A stretch of 64,000 nt of DNA from Aldehydirespirator sp965219165 (GCA_965219165.1 CBDCMW010000002.1:3286001-3350000), one strand, 5' to 3'. Positions 53,777 to 63,218 are shown, counted from the first letter of the stretch. Translations and numbers: made by a program. Notes: generated by a model from the sequence alone, not told the origin.

Positions 53777-55357
53777 CTAGAGGCCGGCGGCTACTCCAAT
53801 TGCGGCTCTGGGGTCGGCGGCTCCCGCGAGGGTGCCGTGCTCGGTGACCTCGATGAGGTGGGCGTGGCCGAAGGTGTGGGGCGCCTCTTGGCGAAGGGTG
53901 GTGGTGTGGCCGCGAGCTGCTAGGGACTCATGCCAGCCGGTGGCGGCATCCTCGATGAGCACTCGGCGGCCCTGGCCGGGGCGCCACGTGGCGAAACCGG
54001 CGTCGTGGTCGTCGGGGCCGAGCACCCAGCGGGGAGCGCGGATGGCCGCGCCCGGCGACTGGCCGAGCCCCAAGGTGCGGGCCAGCAACTGCAGAAGGAT
54101 CTGGGGCTGGGAGTCGCCTCCCATAGTGCCCAGCACCTGGTGCAGCGCGCCGTCGGTGTTGGTGACCAGCGCCGGCGAGAGCGTGTGGGGTGGGCGGCGA
54201 CCCGGCCCGTACTCAGCCGGATGGCCGGGCACCAGATTGAAGCCGAGGCCGCGGTCGTGCAGGAAGATCCCCGTGCCGACGGCCACCAGGTGGGCGCCGA
54301 AGCCGTTGGCGTTGGAGTTGATCAGCGACACTCCCATGCCGTCGCGGTCAACCGCGCACAGGTAGGTGGTGTCACCCGCCCCACCGGGGGCGGCCACGTT
54401 TCCGGCCCGATCCGGGTCTATGGCGTCACGTCGAGGGCCCAGTCGAGCCGGGTCGACCAGCGCCTGGCCGTCGGCGCCGTCGTACAGGACCCGGACCCGG
54501 TCGTGGGCAGCCTGGGAAGCTGCTTCGATCAGCAGATGGGTCCACCGCTCGTCGTCGGCGTCGCCGAGGTCGAGGCCGCCCGCGATCCAGGCTCCGGCCA
54601 GGGTGAGGTAGCCCTGCGAGGTGGGCGGCACCGTCCACAGCATGTGACCGAAGGCCTCGGCCCGCACCGGCTCCACCCAGCGGGCGACCGGACGGGCCAG
54701 GTCGGCCTCGGTGTACTCGCCCGAACCGAGCGCGATCAGGCCCTCGCCGAACTCGCCGCCATAGAAGCCGTCACGACCCTGCTCGACAACGGCTCTTAAC
54801 GCTCGGGCGGTGCCGGGGCGCCGCACCACCTCTCCGGACCGCAGATCGGCGGGGATGTCGGTGTTGCCCTCCACACCGGCCACCTCGCCGGCCCGCTCGG
54901 CCAGCAGCGGCGAGGCCGCGAACCCCTCGTCGGCCACGCGGATGGCCTCGGCCAGCACGTCGGCCAGCGGCAGCCGCCCGTAGCGGGAGTGCAGGGCCAG
55001 CCAGCCGTCCACCGCTCCGGGCACGGTGACGGAGGCAACATCGCCGTGCAGCGGCATCTCGTCGCAGCCCTGGCCTCGCAGCCGATCGGGGTCGGCGCCC
55101 GACCCTGCGAACCCGGCGCTGTCGAGCGCAGCCGGCGGCTCGCTGCCCCCGTCGTGAACCAGCGCCCACACGTCGCCGCCGGGACCGCACATGTGGGGCG
55201 ACGTCACCGCCAGCACCGCGTTGGCGCCCACAGCCGCGTCCGCGGCCGACCCACCCCGGCGCAGCAGGTCCACCCCGACGCCGGTGGCCAGGTGGTCGAC
55301 GGTCGAGACCATCCCCGACACCGAGGTGCGGGTGACGGCAGAAGGAAGTCGAGGCAT
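53777..55357 (-). CDS. ggt: Gamma-glutamyltransferase family protein
   Basis: Ntn-hydrolase of 526 residues that transfers or hydrolyses gamma-glutamyl groups. The self-processing site and Thr nucleophile are in AGDTTYLCAVDRDGMGVSLI. Other family parts are GGSAADAAVGANAVLAVTSP, HMCGPGGDVWAL, SVTVPGAVDGW, and the C-terminal GTMGGDSQPQILLQLLA. I prefer ATG 55357; a GTG/ATG start at 55414 would add 19 residues with no homology. No signal peptide is evident, so it may be cytosolic, unlike the classical periplasmic enzyme. It lies upstream of the peptide importer on the same strand. Confidence 0.85.
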   Translation of the reverse strand: MPRLPSAVTRTSVSGMVSTVDHLATGVGVDLLRRGGSAADAAVGANAVLAVTSPHMCGPGGDVWALVHDGGSEPPAALDSAGFAGSGADPDRLRGQGCDEMPLHGDVASVTVPGAVDGWLALHSRYGRLPLADVLAEAIRVADEGFAASPLLAERAGEVAGVEGNTDIPADLRSGEVVRRPGTARALRAVVEQGRDGFYGGEFGEGLIALGSGEYTEADLARPVARWVEPVRAEAFGHMLWTVPPTSQGYLTLAGAWIAGGLDLGDADDERWTHLLIEAASQAAHDRVRVLYDGADGQALVDPARLGPRRDAIDPDRAGNVAAPGGAGDTTYLCAVDRDGMGVSLINSNANGFGAHLVAVGTGIFLHDRGLGFNLVPGHPAEYGPGRRPPHTLSPALVTNTDGALHQVLGTMGGDSQPQILLQLLARTLGLGQSPGAAIRAPRWVLGPDDHDAGFATWRPGQGRRVLIEDAATGWHESLAARGHTTTLRQEAPHTFGHAHLIEVTEHGTLAGAADPRAAIGVAAGL

Positions 55358-55536
55358 GCCGCCAGTGTTGCCCGCGCCCCGCCCGATCGCACTATCGTGT
55401 CCACGCCCGACCACTCCGGCCGAGCGTTATTGGGGCAATTCGATCGCGGTTCCAGGGCTGCGTCTAGCCTGCTGCGGATGATCGTGCGGTTGAGCGCAGC
55501 CGTCAGCCGACAGCGACCGGCGGAGCAGCTCACGTC

Positions 55537-56550
55537 ATGAGCATCGCCATGGTCATGGACGGGCCGGGCGAGGCTCTCCGCCCGGAGAGCCGTCCCGTCC
55601 CCGAGCCCGGCCCCGGCCAGGCCGTGGTGGCCGTGCGGGCATCAAGCCTGAACTACCACGACCTGGTCAACCTGATGGGTCTGATCCGAGGTCCCTGGCC
55701 CCGAGTTCCGATGACCGACGGCTGCGGCGAGGTCGTGGCGGTGGCGTCCGACGTTCAGGACGTCGCCGTCGGCGACCGGGTGGTGGGTGCCTTCCACCCG
55801 CTGTGGCTCGACGGAGTCCTGACCCGGGAGAAGCACAGGGTCACTCCGGGCGACACCGGCGACGGGTGGCTGCAGCAGCACATGGCCTATCCGGCCAATG
55901 CTCTCGTCGCCGCGCCGGGCCACCTCACCGACGGCGAGGCGGCCACACTCGTCTGCGCAGGCGTCACCGCCTGGAGCGCGCTGCGGGCGGCCGACGTGAA
56001 GCCCGGGGACATCGTGGTCACGCAAGGAACCGGCGGGGTGTCGCTGTACGCGGTGCAGTTGGCCGCAGCCGCGGGCGCCACCGTGGTTGTCACCTCGTCG
56101 TCGGACGAGAAGTTGCAGACCGCCCGCGAACTGGGCGCCCACCATCTCATCAACTACAGCTCGACCCCGGAGTGGCACAAGGCCGTCATCGACGTCACCG
56201 ACGGCCGGGGAGCGGACCTGGTAATCGACCTCGGCGGCGAGCACACTCTGGCCAAGTCGGTCAAGGCAACCAGGATTGAGGGCACTGTGGCGGTCATCGG
56301 GGTGCTATCGGGCTTCGGCGCGGCCGAGATCCCGGTGACGTCGGTGATGACCCGCCAGATCCGGCTCCAGGGCATTGCCGTTGGCAGTGTGGCCGCCCTG
56401 CGGGACCTGTCCGCGGCGACGAGCTCAGACCTGCGACCCCATGTCAGCCACACCTTCGACTGGACCGAGCTGGACGAGGCTCAGCGCGTCCAGCAAGCCG
56501 GGGAGCACACCGGCAAGATCGCCATATCGATTCCGCCAGAGGACTCCTGA
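55537..56550 (+). CDS. Zinc-less MDR-family NAD(P)-dependent oxidoreductase
   Basis: Quinone-oxidoreductase-like member of the medium-chain dehydrogenase superfamily, 337 residues. The N-terminal GroES-like domain (SSLNYHDLVNLMGLI, VPMTDGCGEVVAVASDV) keeps GCGEV but lacks the zinc ligands. The cofactor domain has GDIVVTQGTGGVSLYAVQLA, then TSSSDEKLQTARELGAHHLI, whose Ser/Lys after the second strand suits NADPH. It is divergent from the gamma-glutamyltransferase gene and convergent with the cox-like operon. The substrate is unknown. Confidence 0.88.
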   Translation: MSIAMVMDGPGEALRPESRPVPEPGPGQAVVAVRASSLNYHDLVNLMGLIRGPWPRVPMTDGCGEVVAVASDVQDVAVGDRVVGAFHPLWLDGVLTREKHRVTPGDTGDGWLQQHMAYPANALVAAPGHLTDGEAATLVCAGVTAWSALRAADVKPGDIVVTQGTGGVSLYAVQLAAAAGATVVVTSSSDEKLQTARELGAHHLINYSSTPEWHKAVIDVTDGRGADLVIDLGGEHTLAKSVKATRIEGTVAVIGVLSGFGAAEIPVTSVMTRQIRLQGIAVGSVAALRDLSAATSSDLRPHVSHTFDWTELDEAQRVQQAGEHTGKIAISIPPEDS

Positions 56551-56619
56551 GGCGAGCGCGCTTCCGGACAGTTCAGGGGCGCGAACAGTGAGGCCGGGGG
56601 CTGGCACGGGGGCAAGCAA

Positions 56620-56639
56620 TGGCGGCGATTGAGCCGCCA
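56620..56639. terminator. Short stem-loop between convergent genes
   Basis: TGGCGGC (56620-56626) pairs perfectly with GCCGCCA (56633-56639) around a 6-nt loop. It sits in the 151-bp gap between the MDR gene and the end of the cox-like operon. There is no T-run. Confidence 0.45.
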
Positions 56640-56701
56640 GGGCGCGCCCGTGACAGGACCCGCCGGCCGGCGCGACCAGCGGATCCTGCGAGATTCTGCG
56701 T

Positions 56702-57520
56702 CTACGCGACTCCGGCGGCGTTGAGGGCGCGCTCGGTTAGCACCCTGGCCAGGTGGCTGCGGTAGTCGGCGTCGGCGTTGAGGTCGTCGGGGGGGTCGAG
56801 CCCGTCCGCGGCCGCCGCGGCCGCATCCGCGGCCGAGGCCCCACCAGACAGCGCGGCCTCCACCCCGGAGGCCCGGATGGGTGTGGAGCCCATGTTGACC
56901 AGGCTCACACCGGTGCCGCCGTCGGCGACGGCCACACCGACGATGGCCCAGTCCTGGGCCCGGCGGTTGAACTTCTGGTAGTTCCAGCCGCCGGTGCCGG
57001 ACGGCACCCGCACCTCGGTGATCATCTCGTCGTCGGCCAGCACCGACTCGAAGTAGCCGGTGAAGAAGTCCGTCGCCGCGATCTCACGCGACCCGCCCGG
57101 CCCCTGGGCCACGATCGTGCCGCCGAGGGCAAGCACGGCCGCGGGCAGGTCCGACGCTGGGTCGGCGTGGGCGATCGTGCCGCCCAGAGTGCCCCGATGG
57201 CGCACCGCCGGGTCGCCTACCAGCGCGGCTACCGACGCCAGCATCGGGCAGGCCCCGGCCAGCGCGCCGGAGTGCTCCAGCTCGCTGTGGCGGGTCAGCG
57301 CCCCGATGGCCACCGTGCCGTTGCCGGCCCGGATGTAGCGCAGGTCGTCCAGACCTCCCACATCCACCAGCACACCCGGCGTGGCCAGCCGGTACCGCAT
57401 CATCGGTATGAGGCTGTGGCCCCCGGCCAGGAGCTTGGCGTCGTCGCCGTGCTCGGCCAGCAGCGACACCGCATGGTCCGCGGACTCTGCAACCTTGTAG
57501 TCGAAAGCGGCGGGAATCAC
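56702..57520 (-). CDS. CoxM-like FAD-binding subunit of a molybdenum hydroxylase
   Basis: Medium subunit of a xanthine-dehydrogenase/CO-dehydrogenase-type enzyme, 272 residues. The FAD motifs are AKLLAGGHSLIPMMRYRLA and RHRGTLGGTIAHADPASDLP. The C-terminal CO_deh_flav domain follows. GTG 57520 has a perfect AGGAGGT and overlaps the large-subunit stop (GTGA). It passes electrons from the Fe-S subunit to FAD and on to an acceptor. Confidence 0.9.
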   Translation of the reverse strand: MIPAAFDYKVAESADHAVSLLAEHGDDAKLLAGGHSLIPMMRYRLATPGVLVDVGGLDDLRYIRAGNGTVAIGALTRHSELEHSGALAGACPMLASVAALVGDPAVRHRGTLGGTIAHADPASDLPAAVLALGGTIVAQGPGGSREIAATDFFTGYFESVLADDEMITEVRVPSGTGGWNYQKFNRRAQDWAIVGVAVADGGTGVSLVNMGSTPIRASGVEAALSGGASAADAAAAAADGLDPPDDLNADADYRSHLARVLTERALNAAGVA

Positions 57521-59907
57521 GACGCACCTCCTTGGGCATCGGCGATGGCTCTCCAAACGGTCTGGGGCGACGCGGGCATGGGCATATCGGTGATGCCCAG
57601 ATCCCGCAGCGCGTCCACGACGGCGTTGATCACCGCGGGCGCGGCCGCGATGGTCCCGGCCTCGCCCACGCCCTTCACCCCCATCGGGTTGGTGGGGCTG
57701 GGCGAGCAGTGGCTGTCCAGGCGGAAGCGGGGCGCCTCCGCAGCCGACGGCACCAGATAGTCGCCGAGGTTGGCCGACACCAGCTGGCCGTCGGAGTTGT
57801 AGACGGCGTCCTCGTACAGCGCCTGGGCGGCGCCCTGCAGGATGCCGCCGTGGACCTGGCCCTCCACGATCAGCGGGTTGATCTGCACGCCGCAGTCGTC
57901 CACCGCCACGTAGTCGACCAAGTCCACGTTCCCGGTGTCGGTGTCGACCTCCACCACGGCGATGTGGGTGCCGTTGGGGAACGTGAAGTTGGGCGGGTCG
58001 TAGGTGACGTGGGCCTCCAGGTTGGGCTCCATCCCGTCGGGCAGGTCGTGGGCGGTGAACGCCGCGAAGGCGATTCCCGCCAGCGGCACTTCTGCCTCGG
58101 GGGTGCCCCTCACCCGGAACACCCCGCCGGAGAACTCGAGGTCCTCCTCGCTGGCCTCCAGCTGGTGGGCCGCGATGGCCCGGGCCTTGTCGATCACCTT
58201 CTCGGTGGCCATGTAGACCGCCGTGCCGCCGACCGCCAGCGACCGGGAACCGTAGGTGTCCAAGCCGGTGGGGCTGACCGCGGTGTCGGAGTGCAGGACC
58301 TCCACGTCGTCGGGATCGACGCCGAGCTGGTCGGCCACGATCATCGACCAGCAGGTCTCATGGCCCTGCCCGTGGGGCGTGGAGCCGGTCACCACCTGCA
58401 CCTTGCAGGTGGGCGAGATCCGCACCGTGGCCGCCTCCCAGCCGCCCGCGCCGTAGGCGAGGGAGGCCAGCACCCGGCTGGGGGCCAGGCCGCACATCTC
58501 CACGTAGCTGGAGAAGCCGATGCCGATCCGCTTCGACGAGCCTTCGGCCCGCCGCTGGGCCTGCTCGGCCCGGCGCTCGGAGACCCCGGCCAGCGCGACA
58601 GCCTTGTCGAGCACGGCCTGGTAGTCGCCGCTGTCGAAGGCGAGACCGGCGCACGACGTGTACGGGAAGGCGTCGGAGGGAATGAAGTTGCGGGAGCGGA
58701 TCTCCTCGGGCGACACCCCCACAGACACCGCCAGCGAGTCCATGGCCCGCTCGATGGCGTAGGTGGCCTCGGGACGGCCCGCGCCCCGGTAGGCGTCGGT
58801 CGGGGTCCGGTTGGTGAACACCGACGTGCACTCGAACAGGTAGAGACCGATGTCGTAGCAGCCGTGGTACAGGAACCCGCCCAGCAGCGGCACGCCCGGC
58901 GTGACCAGCTGGAGGTAGGCGCCCATGTCGGCCAGCAGCTTCACCCGAACCGCCTGCACCTTGCCGTCGGCGTCGGCGGCCAGCTCGATGTGCTGCACCT
59001 GGCCCCGGCCCTGGATGGTGGAGGTTGCGCCCTCGGTGCGGCCCTCGGTCCAGCGCACGGGCATGCCCCGCTGCATCGCCAGGGCGCTGCACAGGATCTC
59101 CTCGGCGTAGACGTTGAGCTTGCATCCGAAGCCACCGCCCACCGACGGCGCCACTACGCGCAGCTTGTTCTCACCGATGCCGAGGACTACCGCGGTCATC
59201 ACCTTGAGAATGTGCGGGATCTGGGTGGCTGAGTACAGCGTGAGCTCTCCGCCGGCCGGCGACGGCACCGCCGCGCAGCCACGGGGCTCCATCGGCGCCG
59301 GGATGAGGCGCTGCTGGAGGTAGCGCTCGCTGACCACATGGGCGGCATCCGCGAACGCGGCATCCACCGCGGCGGCGTTGTCGCCCCACAGCCCCCACGT
59401 GTAGCACTCGTTGGTGCCGACGTCGGGGTGGACGAGAGGCGCACCCTCCGCCACCGCGTCCTCTATCTCGACCACCGCGGGCAGCCGCTCGTAGTCCACG
59501 ATGACGGCCGCAGCGCCGTCGGCCGCCGCGTAGCGGGAGTCGGCCAGGACCACCGCCACCGCGTCGCCCACGTACTTGGCCGTGCCGCGGGCCACGGGCA
59601 GGTGCGGCGGGTTCTTCATGTCGGGCGTGACCGGCCATGCGCACGGCAGGGCGCCTTCGCCCCAGAGTGGGGCGAGGTCCTCGCCGGTGAGCACCTCGTT
59701 CACGCCGTCAATCTCGAGCGCGGCCGAGCCGTCGATGCCGACGATGTTGGCGTGAGCCTCGGTGGAGCGCACCACGCCCACCCAGATCGCGCCGGGCAGG
59801 GCGAGGTCGTCGATGAACTTGGCCTCGCCGGTGAGCAGGGCCGGGTCCTCCTTGCGCAGCCTCCGGGAGCCGACGTGGCCAGCGGGAGCGTCTTCGGTGA
59901 TGGTCAT
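57517..59907 (-). CDS. Form II CoxL-like molybdopterin-binding large subunit
   Basis: Catalytic subunit of about 796 residues in the xanthine-dehydrogenase family. The active-site loop is AYRGAGR, the form II signature, not the VAYxCSFR loop of true CO dehydrogenase, so CO oxidation is unlikely to be its main job. The Mo-site Glu lies in GVKGVGEAGTIAAAP. Other family parts are LYSATQIPHILK, APSVGGGFGCKLNVY and GSTPHGQGHETCW. I prefer ATG 59907, two bases past the coxS stop with GGAGGT in place; GTG 59916 is the alternative. The substrate is an aldehyde, purine or other N-heterocycle. Confidence 0.9.
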   Translation of the reverse strand: MTITEDAPAGHVGSRRLRKEDPALLTGEAKFIDDLALPGAIWVGVVRSTEAHANIVGIDGSAALEIDGVNEVLTGEDLAPLWGEGALPCAWPVTPDMKNPPHLPVARGTAKYVGDAVAVVLADSRYAAADGAAAVIVDYERLPAVVEIEDAVAEGAPLVHPDVGTNECYTWGLWGDNAAAVDAAFADAAHVVSERYLQQRLIPAPMEPRGCAAVPSPAGGELTLYSATQIPHILKVMTAVVLGIGENKLRVVAPSVGGGFGCKLNVYAEEILCSALAMQRGMPVRWTEGRTEGATSTIQGRGQVQHIELAADADGKVQAVRVKLLADMGAYLQLVTPGVPLLGGFLYHGCYDIGLYLFECTSVFTNRTPTDAYRGAGRPEATYAIERAMDSLAVSVGVSPEEIRSRNFIPSDAFPYTSCAGLAFDSGDYQAVLDKAVALAGVSERRAEQAQRRAEGSSKRIGIGFSSYVEMCGLAPSRVLASLAYGAGGWEAATVRISPTCKVQVVTGSTPHGQGHETCWSMIVADQLGVDPDDVEVLHSDTAVSPTGLDTYGSRSLAVGGTAVYMATEKVIDKARAIAAHQLEASEEDLEFSGGVFRVRGTPEAEVPLAGIAFAAFTAHDLPDGMEPNLEAHVTYDPPNFTFPNGTHIAVVEVDTDTGNVDLVDYVAVDDCGVQINPLIVEGQVHGGILQGAAQALYEDAVYNSDGQLVSANLGDYLVPSAAEAPRFRLDSHCSPSPTNPMGVKGVGEAGTIAAAPAVINAVVDALRDLGITDMPMPASPQTVWRAIADAQGGAS

Positions 59908-59908
59908 G

Positions 59909-60379
59909 TCAGTCACCTCCCGAGCCCGCCGCGGCGAGCACAGCGTCGACGATGTTCTGGTAGCCGGTGCAGCGGCAGAGGTTGCCCTCCAGGCCGTGGC
60001 GCACGCCGTCCTCGTCGAGGCCGGGGTACTCCTCCACCAGCGAGATGGCGGCCATCACCATGCCCGGGGTGCAGTACCCGCATTGCAGGGCATGGTGCTC
60101 ATGGAACGCCTGCTGCATGGGGTGCAGCGTCCCGTCGGCGCCGGCGACACCCTCGATGGTGGTGATGTCGGCACCGTCCGCCTGCACCGCGAACATGGTG
60201 CAGGACTTGGCGGATTGGCCGTCCACCAGCACCGTGCACGCACCGCAGCTGCTGGAGTCGCAGCCGATGTTCGTGCCCGTGAGCCCTAGGTCGTCGCGCA
60301 GCGCATGCACCAGCAGGGTGCGAGGCTCCACTTCGAGGCTCCGTTCGGTGCCGTTGACGGTCAGGGTCACAGCTGTCAT
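59909..60379 (-). CDS. CoxS-like 2[2Fe-2S] subunit
   Basis: Small iron-sulfur subunit of 156 residues. The plant-ferredoxin-type cluster ligands are in GCDSSSCGACTVLVDG, and the second cluster uses CGYCTPGM and CRCTGYQNIV. ATG 60379 has GGGAGA upstream; 12 further in-frame codons are possible. The gene order S, L, M is that of form II operons, while form I operons run M, S, L. Confidence 0.92.
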   Translation of the reverse strand: MTAVTLTVNGTERSLEVEPRTLLVHALRDDLGLTGTNIGCDSSSCGACTVLVDGQSAKSCTMFAVQADGADITTIEGVAGADGTLHPMQQAFHEHHALQCGYCTPGMVMAAISLVEEYPGLDEDGVRHGLEGNLCRCTGYQNIVDAVLAAAGSGGD

Positions 60380-60484
60380 GCGCTTCTCCCTGTGTTGACC
60401 GGTTGGGGCTGACATCCTGTCGCGGATTTCTGCCGCTGTCGAGTGAACTGCGAGTGAGTTGACAGCCTGGACGGATCAGCTTGC

Positions 60485-61342
60485 TCAGAGGGGGCCGCTG
60501 GCTCGCCCGCTCGCAAGGGCGGCACGGGCGGTTGCCAGGTCGTCGGCGTTGGTGACACCGATCCAGGACTCGTCGGTGGTCGCGACCCGGACCACCAGCT
60601 CGCCCTGCGCCATGCGCTCGCCCACCACTGTCGGCAGCAGGCACTCTGCGTCGGCGTCGGCGCAGTGTTCTGCCAGGAAGTGCTCGAAGCTGTCGCCGAC
60701 CCAGTCGAACGCCGCCCGCGGGAACGCCCACAGGTTCATGGAGACCACGGTGTCGTCGGCGAGTTCGGCGGGCGGGTCGGCCGCCGTGATCGTGCCGTCG
60801 GCCCGACGAGCCACGCCGTGGTGCTCGACGATGCCGACGAGGCGCCCGTCGGACACCTGGCACACGCCGCGGCTGACCGTGCCCGTCGCGGAGAGGGTGC
60901 GCCCGAGGCCGTAACCGCACAAGCAGGCCTCGTCGTCGTCGAGATCAGCCGCGGCGGAGGCGAGAGCGCTCAACGCCGAGGGGCCGTAGTAGTCGTCGGC
61001 GTTGCACACCACGAACGGTCCGGGCACCTCGGCCTCGGCTACCAGCACGGCGTGGGCGGTGCCCCACGGTTTGGCCCGGGGCGGGCCGTGCTCGTCCTGG
61101 CGGACGTAGACGAACTCGATGCCACGGCCGAGCGAGTCACGGTGACGGGCGGCGACATGGGCTTGCAGAGTGGACTCGATCCCGGAGCGCACCACCAGCA
61201 CCACCTTGGAGGCGCCCGCTCGGACGGCCGCGTCGATGGCGTAGTCGAGGAATGTCTCGCCGCCGGGTCCGACCTCGACGAGTTGCTTGTCGCCGCCGAA
61301 TCGGCGGCCGATGCCGGCGGCCATAACCACCAGCGTGAACAT
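60485..61342 (-). CDS. Nucleotidyltransferase family protein
   Basis: GT-A-fold NTP transferase of 285 residues. The N-terminal nucleotide-binding motif is VVMAAGIGRRFGGDKQL, and a metal-binding Asp is in VVCNADDYYG. The MAAGxGxRFGG pattern suits sugar-phosphate or molybdenum-cofactor nucleotidyltransferases. Its place upstream of a molybdenum enzyme operon might suggest a MocA-like cytidylyl- or guanylyltransferase, but the length and LVVRSGIES region are closer to sugar nucleotidyltransferases. It is separated from coxS by 105 bp. Confidence 0.75.
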   Translation of the reverse strand: MFTLVVMAAGIGRRFGGDKQLVEVGPGGETFLDYAIDAAVRAGASKVVLVVRSGIESTLQAHVAARHRDSLGRGIEFVYVRQDEHGPPRAKPWGTAHAVLVAEAEVPGPFVVCNADDYYGPSALSALASAAADLDDDEACLCGYGLGRTLSATGTVSRGVCQVSDGRLVGIVEHHGVARRADGTITAADPPAELADDTVVSMNLWAFPRAAFDWVGDSFEHFLAEHCADADAECLLPTVVGERMAQGELVVRVATTDESWIGVTNADDLATARAALASGRASGPL

Positions 61343-61421
61343 GCCCTTCAGCGCTCCGGCACGACAGGTATCGCGGGCATGGCGTGGCTGTCGGCGGGCC
61401 GGGATGCCACCGGGGTCACCT

Positions 61422-62033
61422 TCAGCGCTCCAAGAGGTGGCGCACGTGGTGGGTCTCGTTCACGGAGCGCACCGTGCGCAGGCCGGTGCTGGACGCCGCC
61501 ACCCGGGTGATGCCGCAGTAGTCGACCAGCAGCGACAGCGGGTCGTCGATGCCGAGCAGGACCTGGAGGTACACGCCGGTAACCATGCCGTGGCAGAACA
61601 CGGCGACAGTGCGGGACCGGTTGGCGCGGATCACATGCTCGAAGCCCCGCTCCACCCGGGTCCGGAACTCGTCGTACCCGTCGGAGAAGATGGTCTCGCT
61701 GAGGTCTCTCTCCGGGTCGAAGTAGTGGGCGACCGACGGGTCGTCGTGGTCCATCTCCTCCGCGGGCACATAGAGCTGGGACCGGTGGTCGGACTCCCGA
61801 AGATCGTCGAGCATCTCGATGGCGAGCCCGAGGCGGTCAGCGAGGGGTTCCGCCGTCTGCAGTGCTCGCTTCATGCTGGACGACACGATGTGGTCGATGC
61901 CCTCGGTGGCGAGATACTCGGCGGTGGCCTCGGCCTGGAGGCGGCCGGCTTCGGCCAGAACCGGATCGGCCGACCCGCCCTCCGGGGCCTCGTCGCGCAC
62001 CGGCCTGGCGTGGCGGATCAGAAGCAACTCCAC
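61422..62033 (-). CDS. Histidine phosphatase family protein (phosphoglycerate mutase-like)
   Basis: Phosphatase or mutase of 203 residues. The catalytic motif is LLLIRHARPVRDEAPEG, with the second His in VAVFCHGMVTGVYLQVLLG and the Glu region SETIFSDGYDEF. The size suits broad-specificity phosphatases rather than glycolytic mutase. It lies 44 bp after menC on the same strand and may be in the same transcript. The physiological substrate is unknown. Confidence 0.85.
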   Translation of the reverse strand: MELLLIRHARPVRDEAPEGGSADPVLAEAGRLQAEATAEYLATEGIDHIVSSSMKRALQTAEPLADRLGLAIEMLDDLRESDHRSQLYVPAEEMDHDDPSVAHYFDPERDLSETIFSDGYDEFRTRVERGFEHVIRANRSRTVAVFCHGMVTGVYLQVLLGIDDPLSLLVDYCGITRVAASSTGLRTVRSVNETHHVRHLLER

Positions 62034-62076
62034 GACGCCGGAGGCTACCGGCGGCTGGGCCGGTTCTAGGGCTCGG

Positions 62077-63213
62077 CTAGGGCCGGTTGGACCCCGGGGC
62101 CGGGGTCACGCCGAGGCCCGAGGACGATGGCAGAGGCATGGCCCCCGAGGCGATCGGAGGCGGGGCGGCCAAGTCCTCCGCCAGCAGTTCCGCTGTCGCC
62201 AGGCCGTGGACTTGGCGGTGCGATGCAGCGGCGTCCACCGCGGCCGCGACGTGCAGGGCGTGGGCAAGGCCCACCGCCGAGTCGAGGAACGACGTGACCA
62301 CCACCGACGCTCCGGCCTCGCGGGTCCGGGCCGCGATGGCCAGGGCCACGTCGGGACCGCCGAGGGCCTGAGGCTTGACGATGAGAGTGCTCACACCCAG
62401 CTCCAGAGCCCGCACGGCGTCGGACTCGCTGCGGATCGACTCGTCCACGGCCACGGGGATGCGGCTGCGCCGGCCCACGGCCGCGATCGCTTCGATCCCG
62501 GCGATCGGCTCCTCGCAGTAGGCGATATTGCAGTCCTGCATCCGGCCCAGCACTTCGACGGCCGTTGCTTGGTCCCAAGCGCCGTTGGCATCGAGCCGCA
62601 GCTCGGCTTCGGGGCCCAACCCAGCCCGGGCGGCCCGAACCCGGTCGACGTCGGTAGCTGGCTCGGCCCGGCCCACCTTGAGCTTCACCGCCCGGAATCC
62701 GGCCTCCACCGCGTCCTGTGCCTCGGACCCCACGTCGTCGGGCTCGTCCGCCGTGACCAACGCGTTGACGGCGACTTCTTCGTACGGAGCGGGACCGGAT
62801 CGACCCTTCCCGGATGTCTCCGCTCGGCCAGCGCCCGTGCTCCGGGAACGACCGGCTCCCGTGGACTCGACGAGGTGGGCAGCCAGCGTTGTGCCCGCCT
62901 GGCGGGCCTGGAGGTCGGCCCAGGCGCCCGCCACCGCGGCCCGGGCATGCGGCGCGTGTTCCAGAGAGGCGATCACGGCCGCCACGGCACTCTCGGCGTC
63001 CGTTCCGATCGCTTCGAGGGCCGGACGCAGCGCAGTCTCGGTTTGCAGCAGCGAGTTGCGGGACCAGCCCGGCAGCGGGCTGGCCTCACCCCAGCCCGTA
63101 TGGCCGCCGACCGTGATCGAGACCAGGAACCCGGACCGGAAACGGACCGAGACTCCGCCGGTGACGAACGGCGAGCGCAGCGCCAGCCGGAAGGGGTGGA
63201 TCTCGGTCCGCAT
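62077..63213 (-). CDS. menC: o-Succinylbenzoate synthase (enolase superfamily)
   Basis: Dehydrates SHCHC to o-succinylbenzoate in menaquinone biosynthesis. The barrel acids and bases are visible in the order expected: Lys-x-Lys in AVKLKVGRA, Asp in LRLDANGAW, Glu in YCEEPIAGI, Asp in PVAVDESIRS and Lys in LIVKPQALGG. The chain of 378 residues carries an extra Gly/Arg/Ser-rich insert (STGAGRSRSTGAGRAETSGK) near residue 125 that homologues lack. ATG 63213 is 5 bp past the menH-like stop. A dipeptide epimerase or N-acylamino-acid racemase is the alternative, but the neighbour argues for MenC. Confidence 0.85.
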   Translation of the reverse strand: MRTEIHPFRLALRSPFVTGGVSVRFRSGFLVSITVGGHTGWGEASPLPGWSRNSLLQTETALRPALEAIGTDAESAVAAVIASLEHAPHARAAVAGAWADLQARQAGTTLAAHLVESTGAGRSRSTGAGRAETSGKGRSGPAPYEEVAVNALVTADEPDDVGSEAQDAVEAGFRAVKLKVGRAEPATDVDRVRAARAGLGPEAELRLDANGAWDQATAVEVLGRMQDCNIAYCEEPIAGIEAIAAVGRRSRIPVAVDESIRSESDAVRALELGVSTLIVKPQALGGPDVALAIAARTREAGASVVVTSFLDSAVGLAHALHVAAAVDAAASHRQVHGLATAELLAEDLAAPPPIASGAMPLPSSSGLGVTPAPGSNRP

Positions 63214-63218
63214 GGGTG

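Noticed and set aside
57517..60379. Genuine (form I) CO dehydrogenase
   Set aside because: The active-site loop is AYRGAGR and not VAYxCSFR, and the gene order is S-L-M.
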